This document shows positions 30,905 through 42,900 of a stretch of 64,000 nucleotides of DNA, piece after piece. The translations under genes were made by a program, and so were the position numbers. The first letter of the stretch is position 1; every line of letters begins with the position of its first letter. The stretch comes from Euglena gracilis (taxonomy: Eukaryota > Euglenida > Euglenophyceae > Euglenales), in NCBI GenBank assembly GCA_039621445.1, contig CP154955.1:40370426-40434425 (forward strand), in the 5' to 3' direction. A model generated the notes under the pieces. That model was not told the DNA's origin and did no database searches. It worked only from the letters and a program-made list of their open reading frames with translations.

Positions 30905-33900
30905 CGTGGCCTGCAGGGGGGAGGGGTGGAGCGGGGCCTGGGCCGCGGTGGCCTCCTCCAACGCGCCGTACTCGATGAGGGCGGCGCGGAGAACGCCCCT
31001 GTGGTCGGCTGGCGGGCGGCAGGCCCGTCACGGGGCCGGGCCGGACACTCCTCGTGCCGCCGGACCGAGCTGGGTGGCCCAAAAACCGCTGATAGAATGG
31101 CAGCTGGGAGAGGTCTCGCAAAAAAAAAAGGAAAGAGGAAAGACACGAGCAGGAGTGGCATGGGAAAAGAATGCTCTGTTCCGGGGACAGGTCGGTGGGC
31201 TTGGATGGCAGTGAGCATGAACAGCAATCCAGCGTCCCAAACCCGAACTCCCCACCCTGATGCTTTGAGTGAGACAACTCATTTAATCGATCACCTCTTG
31301 TGCAGGCCTGCAGGCTTACTTGAGGATAACGTGCTTTGATCCGAGGGGAAAAGCTTGCGTCAAATTTGCTTTCGAAGCAGGCCACACGTGGCCGGGGTTT
31401 ATTTCTCAGGGAAGGGAAATGCCTTTCGCGGACGTCTCCCTGCACGTCGCGGGGCACGGAGCGGCCTGTGCGGAGCAGTCTCATCCAGCGGACGGTGCCG
31501 TACTTTGCGAATAGTTGCCGGACCTCTGCCTCGCCCACCTTGACAGGCAGGTGGCCCACGTAGAGCCTGGGGGCTGGCGCCGCGGTATACTGGGTATACT
31601 CGGGTATATACCGAGGCCAATATGGACAGGGCAATGTTGGCCACTTTGGGGTGAAATTGTTTCCCTTTCCCGGCGTACACTGCCCGGCGCTGGCCCAACT
31701 TGGCGGGCGGGGTGGGGGGCTTGGAGGTGGGTTTTAGAGGGGTCTGATCAGAGAGTCCTGCGGCCAGGCTCCGGTCGACAGGAAGGGGCAGCCCCCAGCG
31801 CGGCCCTTCCCCGGAGGACAGTGAGGCAGCGCCAGGGCAGGGCCGGGACTGGCCTGGATCCCCTTGTCCTTGTCCCGGTGAGCCAAGCGAACTGGCCGCA
31901 GGCGACCGTTGAGGGAATGGCCAGAGGTTCCGTAGGTTGTTTCCAGGACTGAGGGGTCAGCACCTGACAGGTTCGCGGTACCAAAGCCCCCCGGGGGGTC
32001 CTTGGGTTATGCAGTGCCGGCCCACCGCAGGCACCGCCCCCCACCCACGGGGGTGGTCGGTTTCAGCCCCCGGTGCCTGTCCACCCAGCCATATTATTGG
32101 AAAAATGACCATTTTCGCGGCCCTGGCGCCTCGGACCGGGGGGTGTGCTCTAGCTTTACCAACCCAAAACCCAACCCCTAGGGGGGGGGGTCAAAGTGCC
32201 CAACCCCCCAGCCTGTCAACAGCACCCCGGGGGGGGAGGCGCCCGTCCTCAAAAAGCAGCGGCACCTGTCCATCCCCGGGGGCCCCAGGGGAGGGCTCAG
32301 GGTGCCATTTTTACCGGGGGTCAATTTCGGGGTCTTGCTGGCGAATTTCTCATTGTCAATTATCCCCTTTGCAACCGTAAATTCCTCATTTTTTCCTGGC
32401 ATAACCTGTATTGCGCACAGCACAGTCCAAACAAATCGCGAAAAGCTGAATTTTTGGGAAAGCGCCTCAATTTTCCCCAAAAAGACGCTGTTTTTCCCTC
32501 TGCACCTTTCAACAGCTCCTTAAGCTACGGCAAAACAAAATCGCAGCTGAATTCCCAAGGGCCCGGGAAGCCTTAAAAAAAACTCACAGGGGGTGGGGGG
32601 TGTATGGCCCATCCCACATCTGACTTTCGGGGAAAGTTGGGGTTATGGATTGGGATAGGGTTACGGTTCTGACCGGCGCCCCTTTTTTGGAAAGTTGGGG
32701 GAGGAGTTGGGCCGCATCCCGGACGAACTCAGGCGGAATTTTCGTCTTTCGACAAACAGGCGAACTAAAAATCTTCCCAAAGGGACCCTAACTTGGCCTC
32801 CAAAAAAGTCCAATTTTCAGTGGGCCAATCCTAACCCTAATCCTCTTCCGGAATTTGAGAACCTCCCCGGATCCGACCGATTTCGCCTGGATGCGGCGCG
32901 TTTCGATTTTTCCGAACGGACCGAAAAATCCGCAGGGTCGGACATGGAACGGAGTCTTCCATACGCCCCCTGTGAATTCTTGATCCCTTGATTCTTGAAA
33001 AAAATTTTGGCAGCTAAATTCTTAATCCCCCCGAATTTAGCTGCCAAAAAAATCTTCAAACCACAGAATACAAAAGAGGTCAGGAAAGCAGAGGCCACAC
33101 GCATATGACGCTGCAAAACACCCACTTCTGATCAGTTGACCTCAAAAGGATCCTTGACTGTACTCGTCTCAAAAAATTATGACACAGATAAAAAATTTCA
33201 TTATCTCCAAATGAACTTTAAACTTCATTATCTGCAAATGAATTTAAAAATCAAAATTTTACCAAAATATAAGCATTTTTCTGTAATATATTTCCCATAA
33301 TTTTCACGTCTCTTAATTTTGGTTTCACTGTAATGCTATCTTATATTGATCCCCTCATTGGTAGAGACAAAATGCCCACTTGCCTTGAACACCTTTTAAG
33401 GGTAATTGTCAGAGTGAGAAACTCATTGACTGACTTCCAAACCTTTGCAGTATGCGCAGGCGCACGCACTCCCTGCCGGAAGCCTGCCCCCCACCCCCGC
33501 ACCGCCTGGCTGACACGCGGCAGCCCGCCACCTCTTGCCCGTCCATCTGTGCGATCGCGTGCTGTGCCATGGCCGGCGTGGAGAACTGCACAAAGCCTAC
33601 TGGTGGGGCCAGGAGGCGGGCACCGGCTGTCGGTCTGGCTCTTGGTGTGAGCCCACTGCCCACGGGGTGGTGGCAAATGTTTGGCTTCATCAGAGCACTG
33701 AAAAGGTGGCACTGGGATAACAGAGGTCAAACCATAAACATGTCGTACGAGCCAAGCCATAGACCCCCCCCGCCTGGCGGCTGAAATGGGGTCGGATCGC
33801 TCCCTGTGCGGAAACTTCTTGCGCCGGAGAATGAAGTGGGTGCTGACCACCGTGCCGCACTGCCCGAATGCGGCGACCAGTTGCTTGGGAGCAGGGGCTG

Positions 33901-34240
33901 CCTGGAATGGGTCAACCCCCGAGGAGGTGGAGGCGGAAGAGGAGGTGAGCGGGGGTGAGGCGAGGAGGGACTGGATGAATTTGGCGGCCAGGGCTAAATG
34001 GTCATTTGACGAAGTTCATGGGCCCAACGAAGCACACCGGAGCAGGGAATCCAACCGAACGCGTGAGAAAAGGCGTTCTGCGTTCCGGGTATCGCAAGAA
34101 GTCGTTCCCCGGGGGACCCCTGTCCGCGAGTGATTCCGGCCGGCAGGCCCGTCACGTACACGTTGCACCACGCCGCCGCATCCACCAGGAGGGGCGGGGC
34201 GGTCACAGCCCCCAGCGCCGCATCGCCCGGGGGACGGCTG
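30905..34240 (-). CDS. RNA-binding protein with two RRM domains (partial gene model)
   Basis: Minus-strand exons in order: up to about 34,240 down to 34,126 (NVYVTGLPAGITR), 33,810-33,886 (KQLVAAFGQCGTVVST), about 33,513-33,604 (VGFVQFSTPAMAQHAIAQM), 31,472 to about 31,634 (RLYVGHLPVKVGEAEVRQLF) and about 30,905-31,014 (GVLRAALIEYGALEEATAAQ). These are two complete RRMs: RNP2 strands VYVTGLP and LYVGHLP, RNP1 strands GFVQF and AALIEY. Three introns lack GT-AG but follow the CAG at +4 to +6 / CTG at -8 to -6 rule and join in frame. The 1.8 kb intron between the RRMs is not resolved, and neither the start nor the stop was fixed. The role is probably RNA processing or translation control. One RRM is paralogous to the exon at 11.6 kb. 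Confidence 0.75.
31015..31471 (-). other. nonconventional intron in RRM2
   Basis: It starts GCACAGGCC and ends GGCCTGCCGCC, with CAG and CTG at the rule positions. Removal joins RLLP to PADHRGVLRAALIEY, giving an RNP1 strand in frame. Confidence 0.65.
33605..33809 (-). other. nonconventional intron 2 in RRM1
   Basis: It starts GCACAGGG and ends CCTGGCCCC on the minus strand, with CAG at +4 to +6 and CTG at -8 to -6. Removal splits and restores a Pro codon (KKFP, then PVGFVQF) and completes the RRM. Confidence 0.7.
33887..34125 (-). other. nonconventional intron in RRM1
   Basis: On the minus strand it starts GGACAGGGG and ends CCCCTGCTCCC. There is no GT or AG border. CAG is at +4 to +6 and CTG at -8 to -6. 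Removal joins GITR to KQLVAAF. The paralog at 11.6 kb reads GVTRKQLAAAF with no intron, which confirms the junction. Confidence 0.8.
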
Positions 34241-36439
34241 CTGCGAGGCGGTGCCGCTCCCTGCACCGACTCCTCCCCAATTTCTCCCTGACCGGCACTG
34301 TTCAGCAAACCCGGAAAATGGTGGTCAGCTGCAGGGGGGGGCGGGGCATCGCAAAGTTTGGCTGAAAAATGGCCAGACAGCTGGGGATAGCTTGCTTGGG
34401 CCAAGATTGCAACTTCCAGTTGTGCGTTACACCGAGACGGGGCTGAGTACCTGTTATGGCTGGGAGTTGGAGGTGAAAAAATGGGAAGCATCACAGACGT
34501 TTGCCAGATGATGATATTAGGATTGCCCCACAATAAAAGCGCAGGGTCCAAATAAAAGCGTCCTACCGCCGAAGGAGGTAGTCCGCTGCAAACGCGACCC
34601 CCCATTTTGATGGGGTCTCTAAAGGAAGCCAACAAAAATCTCGCAGGTGGGTCCAAATAGAAGCGCACCACCAGACCCCCCGTTGCCGGAGGCGACGGTC
34701 CACTACAAGCACACCCGCTTTTATCTACACAACGCAATGGCCAGCATAACCAAAAGAAGAGAGAGTGCCCCGGACAGAAGGCTCCGCTGAGTTCACATCG
34801 CACATCAACCGACGGCACAGGAGGAAAAAAATCGAACGGCTTCGACCCTGAAGAGCGCAAAGAAACGATGAAGGGCTGTATTGAATGTCACTCAGGAAGG
34901 AGGGTTCTTTGTGTTGCCTGTCCAGGCAGGCAACCCCCAGGGGTTGTGCCTGTTTTTTTTTGGCAGAAGATTTGCCCCCAAATGACCTTTTCTGGGTTTC
35001 GGCCGAAAGTGCCTTGGCCGAGTGCCAACAAGCCCATGGGCACCTTTGGGCATATGTCTTAGCCCGCTCCCCCCGCTGGTGCAATATTTCCAATACCCCC
35101 CGGCAGTCGGACCTGGGTGTATTGGAGTGTCTGCACAGGAAAGAATGTCGGCATTGGGGTCGGTCGCAGGGAAAAATTGAGCGTTGTGCAAATGAAATGT
35201 CCCACGCCGCAGAACCACTTCGGCTGCCGACCCCACATGTCAAACAAGTGACTTGTAACAAAAATGGCGGTCCGAACTCCTGGACCACGTTTTTTGTAAA
35301 GGAACGAGACGGCTGCATGGCTTCATGCATGGACTTCGGCACCCTGGGCAAATGGTGTTGAAAAACTAGAATATCCTCAATTGAACATCCAAGCTGTCTT
35401 CCCTAACCCTCGTTAACCAGAAAGTATCAAATGGTCGGGCAAGAGGAAAGGCACCGGTGTCTGTCATAGGGAAAGCCATGCGAAGAAAATGCACAGTCAT
35501 TAGGAATAATTAAACATAAATATGGATTTTAAAAAAAAATTATACTTTGGAAACCTTTTGCTTTTAGCTTTTAGAAAATTAACATATTCTATCTCGAATA
35601 TTAACATATTAACAGATTTCTTGAACACCAATTATGACCACTTTGGACAGAAAACCGAAGATTTTTTGTTCCATTCTTGAAAATACAGTGCTACAGTCCG
35701 GACAAAAATGACAGAAAAAATGACCAATTGTGAAATTGTCGAAATTATCGGCAAAAGAACAACTCAAACTTCCAAAAAAAAAATGGTTAAAATGATGTTC
35801 TGGGTGTCCTTTTTTGCGGTTTTGTATAAAAAAAAACAGACCCCAGCATTGACCATGTGTCCTGACCCAGCCTTTTGTGTGAGAAACTTGACTGCCCGTG
35901 AACGTGGCTCCTCTAAAAGGGTGTTGAAAGGGCACAGGCCCCAGAGGGGGGTGATTGACTGGCTTTATCGGAATGACCCACGGACTGGTTTTGGCTCCAA
36001 CAGCCCTGTGAAGGTCATCGTGAATTGGCTGCAACGCGGCGCTGAAGTCCCCTGACTTTTTTCGAAAATTAGAGGAAATCCATTGATTTTGAACCAAGTC
36101 GGCCTGAGTGGCCTGCGGGGGTGGGGGTGGGGGGGCAAAGGTGACTGGTTTTCAAAAGTGACAAGATGACTTTTTTGAGCAGAAAATGACCGCCTCTCTC
36201 CCGGTTGTAGGTAATGGTCGATGGTACGATCTGAATTCTCTCCCCAAGGACGTCGTGCATACAATCCATACCAGGACGGTCCCTAACTAAAAAAAAAAAA
36301 AAATCCTGTCCCAATACACTTCAACCGAAAAAAAATGGATTTTTTACATGCAGGCGTCACTCTCCGTCCACTCCGCAATGGGAAGTGCCCCCCACTTGTT
36401 ACCAGGGGTGTAGGATTCCCGCCTTTGATAAAGTGACGA

Positions 36440-36690
36440 ATAATAACCATTTTTGGCTACTTTTCACCATTTTTGGCCACTTTTGAGCATTTTTGGGACA
36501 CTTTCGGCCAGTTGGCCTCACTGTTTGTCACTTTTTTGCCACTGCTGGTCATTATTTTTGCCAAGAGTTAACCGAAATGGCCCAAAATGGCCAAAAATTT
36601 GGCCAAAGAAGTTTGCCAAATTTTGGCCAACTTTGACAATTCTCCATCTTTTGTTGCAACCTTGCACAACATTTTTGGTAATTTTTTTGG
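36440..36690. repeat. foldback repeat, relative of 12,950-13,290
   Basis: It shares TTTTTGCCAAGAGTT and CCAACTTTGACAATTC and the following TTTTGTTGCAACCTTGCA with the copy at 13 kb. It has TTTTTGGCCAC units on the left and AAAATGGCCAAAA units on the right. Confidence 0.55.
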
Positions 36691-37789
36691 AGTCAAATTT
36701 GAAACCCATAAAATTGTTCTCAAAAATAGTCGACCCTGTTTTTGAAAAATGAACCCCAAATACATGTTTTTTTGATGGAAAACCACATTTTTTTTCACAA
36801 AAAAATTCAAAAATTTCAGGGTTAAATTTGGAATTTGGGGGGGGGTGGAAAATAACGAAGGTCAAAAAAAAAAGTGGTCCAATTTTTGGCACAGTCAAAA
36901 TTTTACTGACATTTTTTCTCTTGAAATTTTGGAAGCTGTGAAAAAATGGGGTTTTGAGGGGTTTTGGGGGGGGGGGCCTCCCATATGGGTCCCAAAATGG
37001 GTCAAAAAAAACCCTGGCGCCAAAGGGGCGGGAAAAATTTTTGGGGCCAAAAATTGGTGCTGGTGAGGGCAGTCCTCAAGGGGGCGGTCCTTAACTAAAA
37101 AAAAAATCCCGTCCCTTACGAACCGCCCTGGTCCGGACAAAACGACAAGAAACAAAATGCTGGGAATCCACGTACTTTTTCCCATCATTTTTTCCTGTCA
37201 AATCCCCCCCCAAAGCAATGGTGTGATTCAAACCGTTCCATACATCCGCACATCACTCTCCACTGTACGCCATGGCGGTGGCTTTATGGTATCCGCAACA
37301 TTTTCTACAAAAAAATAACTTTGTCTTACAGACAGTTAAGACAACCCGCTGCCCCCCCCAAAAATGAACGAACTTTCTGCCCACTGCGAAGCACCGGTCA
37401 GGAAAAAAAAAGTCTCTTCCCCTCCAAATCGACAAAGATGTGGTTTTGAAGCAATCAAGGTTTTGACAAAAATGAATGACAGGGGAATACCTTGCCGGAG
37501 AGGGGTCCGGGGGACCATCCCCCGTCTGGAACCCAGGAGGATTGGGATGTGGTCCCAACTCCTTATGACAAACCACATCTGAACCCTGGACACCTTCCTT
37601 TTTCAAGGGATCAAAAGGGGACAATTCGACTGAATGGGCCTTATATCACGCTGCATCAAACAGAAATGCATCTGCACTTTGGCTTGCAACAGTTGCCGGT
37701 GGTTGCAATATAATGCCAGCAAGTGGCACACATTCTAAAATGAAATTCATGGTCAATTAGTTGTCATTTGTGCATACAATTTTTTCCAA

Positions 37790-38095
37790 CCCCCAGGGGG
37801 TCACTCCATTTTTTGAACCAGTCAGTCACTTTTTCGGGAAGCCAGTCGTCACTACCCCCCCCCAGGGGGGGGGGTCGACCACTCTGGAATCCAAAGGAGA
37901 TTTGACCCAAAACATGCAAAAAGGCCAAAAAAATTTTCCGGTGCCTTCGGCGCCGGGTCACTTTTGTGGTTTTTTGCCGACCCCCCCCCCCCCCCCGGGG
38001 GGGAGGGGGTCCGGGCCAAAAACCAGTCAGTCACTCTGAAAAAACCAGTCACCCCCCCCCCCCCCCGGGGGGGGGGGGGGGCTGGGGGGGCAGTG
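37790..38095. repeat. CAGTCAGTCAC-type mini-element
   Basis: It has GAACCAGTCAGTCACTTTTT and AAAACCAGTCAGTCACTCTG ends with long C and G runs. A perfect-looking CGGTGCCTTCGGCGCCG hairpin lies at about 37,940-37,957. Confidence 0.5.
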
Positions 38096-38333
38096 ACTAA
38101 ATGATTGTATGATTCTGTGGTACGCAGGTTACAAGCGCAAAAAGAGACGAACGCCTGACTGAATGAGAGAGAGTGCTGGGTGCCAGAGCAGGCAGTTGGC
38201 ATCGAAAACAATCCACAACGCGATCTACAGGCAAGAGACAAACCCCAGACAGAGCGTCGGCAAAGAGGCGCCACAGCAAGCGCTTCCTCAGCTCGGTTGA
38301 CACTGTGAGGCAGGAGAGGGAGGAGAGGTAAAG

Positions 38334-39935
38334 TCACAGCACCACCTCGCAGAAGCAGGCCACCCCGCGCCGGATCCAGTGGGCCTCCGCAGTGCCGCTT
38401 GCGGACGAAGCGCTGCGCTGGGGGTGGGGGGAATGGGCTGGGCCGGCCAACCCCGATGACGACAACGCAGCGGTTGGAAAACAGGCCGGTCGTCGGACTT
38501 TTATGTCGGCTGTCGCACATGCCAGCGTGCAAGCCGTGTGGGTCGACGTGAGCGTGCTTGGGGTGTCACACGTGTCACACGTGTCACACATGAGAGTGTG
38601 TTTGAGGGGGTAGGGCATGGTGACAGGGAGCCAGCATCCGAATATTCAGACCCCCACCGCCAGCCCCCGACCCGGGCACCGCCGCAGGGCCTCGGGGGGG
38701 ACGTCCATCATCAGCACGAAGTTGGTACTGTGGCCGGTGGTGGACAGCGTCCCGGCGCGGGCCAGCGTCTTGTACACGGGGCACGCGTAGCGGCCCGCGG
38801 GCGGCGGCCGGTTGGCCGCGGGCCGCAGCCACACGACGGGCATCGCCGCGAACAGCTCCTTCGGCCGCGGCTCGGCGATGGCCCGCGCCAGGGCCTCCCT
38901 CATTGCCGGGCCCTTTGTTGTTGGGTTCGCTGACCCGCCCTGGGGTGAATGGGGTCAGCCAGTGGGGGGGGGTCGACCAGGTTTCTTGATAAGACCCCGA
39001 CCACCCAGCCTGGCCTGGGACCCTTCTACGGTCGTTTCCCAAATGTCCCACGCTTCACGCCGAAACCCACACCCGGGGGTTTCCAGCCCCGGACCCACCC
39101 ACCCCACCCACCCACCCCCCTCCCCACCCAGGGAGGTCTTTTGACCTAAATAAAAACCTGCAGTCGACAAATGGTCGCCTGAAAGATCACGCCATCAATG
39201 CCACAGTGCTTCACGTTTCCATTCCTCTCCAGAATCTCCACGTCGGCCGTCGTTGTAGCAGACGTGTGGAAGTCGGCTACCAGCCAGACAACGCCGCCCA
39301 CAGCCAGAGGGGTGGCCTGGTCCCTGAGGCAGCCTCCCACCGGGCCCCCTCCATGTGCAGGCCGTGGATGAGCACCCCTGAGGTGGGGGACGTGGGCACC
39401 GTATCCACAGCGCAGCCTGAGCACACGAGGCCATGGGAGCGGGGTGTCTGAATGGTGAATGCCGAAGGACTAAATACCATATTCGGAACATTTGGAATAT
39501 TTCTTTGAATTCAACTTTGTGATGGTGAAGGACACACAGAACAATGAAAAATGCAGAAAGGAAAGCATAAAGTCCATCGGCAAGCTTACCCCACAAGACA
39601 CCCTTGCATCCTAAACCACGCCAGGGATCACCAAGAAGTGGGTGCAGCGCTGAACTTTGCCCATGTCAGAACCGTTTGGAATGGGGCAAGGCTACCTTCC
39701 ACCGGAGCAGCAAAAGAGGCAGCGGGGCCGTCCATCATTTGGAACCCGAAGCTGATGGTGTCGCCGGCAGTGGCCAGCGACTGCCCCCCCCCCCCCCGGC
39801 CCTCCTGACCACCACGAATGCCCCCACAACCGCCTCCCCCCCCTGCCCCAACTGCAACCCCCGCCCTGCTGGGCCGCGCTCCGCCGCTGGGCGATGGAGG
39901 TGCTGTGGGCGCGGGCGTGGTTCTGCAACGCCCCC
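38334..39935 (-). CDS. dynein last exons and stop
   Basis: Exons 39,893-39,935 ([14 protein letters not shown]), about 39,730-39,762 ([10 protein letters not shown]), about 39,330-39,416 ([16 protein letters not shown]), 38,688-38,883 ([32 protein letters not shown]) and 38,334-38,396 ([17 protein letters not shown], stop). The family's C-terminal signature order is complete. A 7-bp direct repeat (GAGGCCC) at the last junction leaves two possible splice products that differ by a few residues. Confidence 0.85.
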
Positions 39936-42900
39936 GGCCCCAGGCAGCCTGCCAAGCTGGCGGGGGAGAGCCGTTGCCCCCCTCCATGCTCCATGGGTCA
40001 TGTGCTGTGTGTTGTGGGTTCCCCAGGAGGCATCACCCGGGGTATGATTGATTTTGGGTCATGTCGGACATGACCCAAAATCAATCATGATGTCCCCGGC
40101 CAACCCAGTCAGTTCTCCTCAAAAATGGCCATTTTCTGCCCCTGGCTTCGGGGCGTGTGCTGCACCATTACCCACTCCAAAACCCTACCCCCTGGGGGGG
40201 TCAAAATTGACCAACCCCTCCCTTCCCATACATACTACCTGGGGGGGGGGGCTGGTCTCCACCTCCAACAGATTAGTCTGGCACTGCGCCCCCCGGTGCA
40301 AACTCCAGACAACGGGGCTTTAAAAAAAAACACGTGGAACCCGGAAAACTACGCAGAAAAGGGAGCGACACCACAACGGTGGTGAATGAAAACCTCCGGC
40401 ATGCCTCATCCATCAACGCCCTCTGAAGAAGAAAATTCCCCCCCCCCAAGCACCGGTCTTGGGGAGGCAGCCTGGCCGTCAGGAAGCCCTGGGGGAAGAA
40501 GAAGCCGGAGATCCAGAACACGGCGGGCGGGCCGCGGTCGTGCCACCGCTGGATGAAGTCGCACCTGTCGGGGGATGGGGGGGGGGGGGCAGGCAGTGCC
40601 GTTGGCAAGGCTGGCCGGCACCGAATTAAGTGGCAGAACCTTCAGGGGCCCAGGGGGAATGTGTGGTGTCCTGGCGAACGGACGTCTCTGTTTGACACTC
40701 AAATCCTGGCGTCTCCAGCTCAAACCACCTTCCCAAGCTGAATGCAAACATCATGACTGTTTCCATATCTTAAAAATATGACTGGAAATGGACTGTTGGG
40801 GACCTCTGGAGGTAGGCACACCGCTGGATGAGGTCCTCAATCCAGGAGGACAGCGGCCGGAGCGATGGGTATGCCGCTGGCACAGCCCCTCTCCCGACAA
40901 GCCCGAAAATCCCGAGCTGGCCGATATTTGACTGATTGCCTTTCCCCGGGTACAGTCCATGCCACGTGTGGTGCATACAATCTGATGACTCATCACCGAA
41001 TTGACCACCATGTTGGAAAAAGGATCACGAGGCCCGGGGTGTATCATAAATAGGGGCACCGAAAGGCGGCGTGTGCAAGGCTGTATGGAAGGTCGAATGG
41101 GGGGCTTGGACCCTCCACCTGGGAGGCTGGGGTGGGGGGGCGGGGGTGGACACCCCACTTACCACAGCATCGCGCAAAGAAAAATTATTTTGGGGCCGAG
41201 GGAAAACTTTGCACTTAAAATCGGCAGAAATACGGGAAGGGCTGGTGCCACATGGTAGAATCCACCACCCATAGGTTTCGGGATTCCTGGCTTTTGGGGA
41301 TTCGGAGATAGCCCAGCGGTGCGGCAATTAGACCGGACCCGGACAAGAGATGGTGACCGGAGGGTAGCTGCGGGCCGGGCCCCCCACAGGGCGGGCACTT
41401 GGTTGTAATACATGCTGCCCCCCATCAGCTCCAGCTCCTGTGACGGCCCCGCCCCGGCGCTGGCCATCCCGGCGGCTCACCCCCCCCCCCTGTGATACAG
41501 CCCATGCCCCCCCCCCCCACGCGGCGCCCGGCGCCCCGTGCCGCGGGGGTCCAAGGGTTGCCCCGGGGCGGCCATGACCACCTCCCCCTTCAGGGCCCGG
41601 GCCAGCTCCGCCAGCGAGCGGTGCATGAGCAGCAGCAGCCGGTTGAACCGCTCCACGCCAGACCGCAGCCCGCAGCAACAGCCTTCCTGCCCATTTGCAT
41701 ATGAACATACTTATACGTATGTATGTATGAATATATATATATATATGTATGTATGTATACATTTATGCATGTATATATGTATATATGTATACCTATATAC
41801 ATGTGTATGCATGTATACATATATACATATATACATATATACATATGTATGCATGCATACATATATACATATATACATATATACATATATACATATATAC
41901 ATATGTATGCATGTATACATATAAACATATATACATATGTATTTCTGCACACATATATACATATATGCATATATACATATGTGTGCATGTATACATATAT
42001 ACATACTATGTATGCGTGCATACATATATACATATATACATATGTATGCACATATATACATAAATACATATGTATGCATGTATACATATATACATGTATA
42101 CATATATACATATTTATGCATGTATACGTATATACATGTATGCATGGATACATATATGCACATATACATATATAGATGTATGCATTTTTCTTCATATATA
42201 CATATATACATGTATGCATGTATACATATATACATATATATATACATATGTATGCATGTATACATGTACACATGTATACATTTGTACATATATACACACA
42301 TATATAAATATGTGCATACTAGACTGTAAACATCTATGCGCGTATGTGTTTTGTGGGGGTGGTGGTGGAGAGGAGGCTTGGGGGGGGGTAGGCACACAGG
42401 CCATCACATGTTCTCGTGGCTGCTTCGTGTCGACGATCTGAGGCGCCATGGCAGGATGGGCATCCCCACAGGCCACCCATCCGTGAATGGTGGGGTTCGA
42501 AATGAGGGTGCCTCCTATGTGCCACCCCAGAAGGGGGGGGGGGGCGTGGTCTGCTTGGCCTCTTGGACGAGGACGGTGTTCATGCTCTGGCTGTGCAGGA
42601 TGGGGTACTTCGTCAGGATGGCGCGGACGTCGAACGGCTTGGGGAGCCGGGGGAGAAGGGAGGCGGTGAAGTCCTTCAGTGCGTCCTCTTGCTTGGTGGA
42701 ACCTGAATCGTGTGCGGGTGCCGCACGGTGTGAGAACCACATGAGGTCTGAACCTTTTGCTGCCACAATGCGACTGGTGAATTTTCGTTTGATGGTGGCC
42801 GGTAAGTTTTTTTCATTGCTCCAGAAAACTGAAAAACAAAAATCCATGCTAACAATCCTTGAAACTCTCCGGCAATCCTCCTGGAGTGAGAGCTTGGAGC

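Larger units (their letters stand above)
34241..38333. other. non-coding DNA with dispersed repeats
   Basis: An open frame at 34,885-35,361 (plus) is long but unrecognised. At 36,440-36,690 there is a copy of the TTTTTGGCCACTTTT foldback repeat also seen at 12,950. Two copies of a GGTCCCTAACT-A-run-CCTGTCCC motif lie at about 36,275-36,310 and 37,085-37,120. A CAGTCAGTCAC mini-element is at 37,790-38,095. Confidence 0.35.

Noticed and set aside
41700-42320. Long Tyr/Ile/His/Met/Cys-rich open frames on both strands
   Set aside because: They are translations of a TATACATATG satellite inside a dynein intron.
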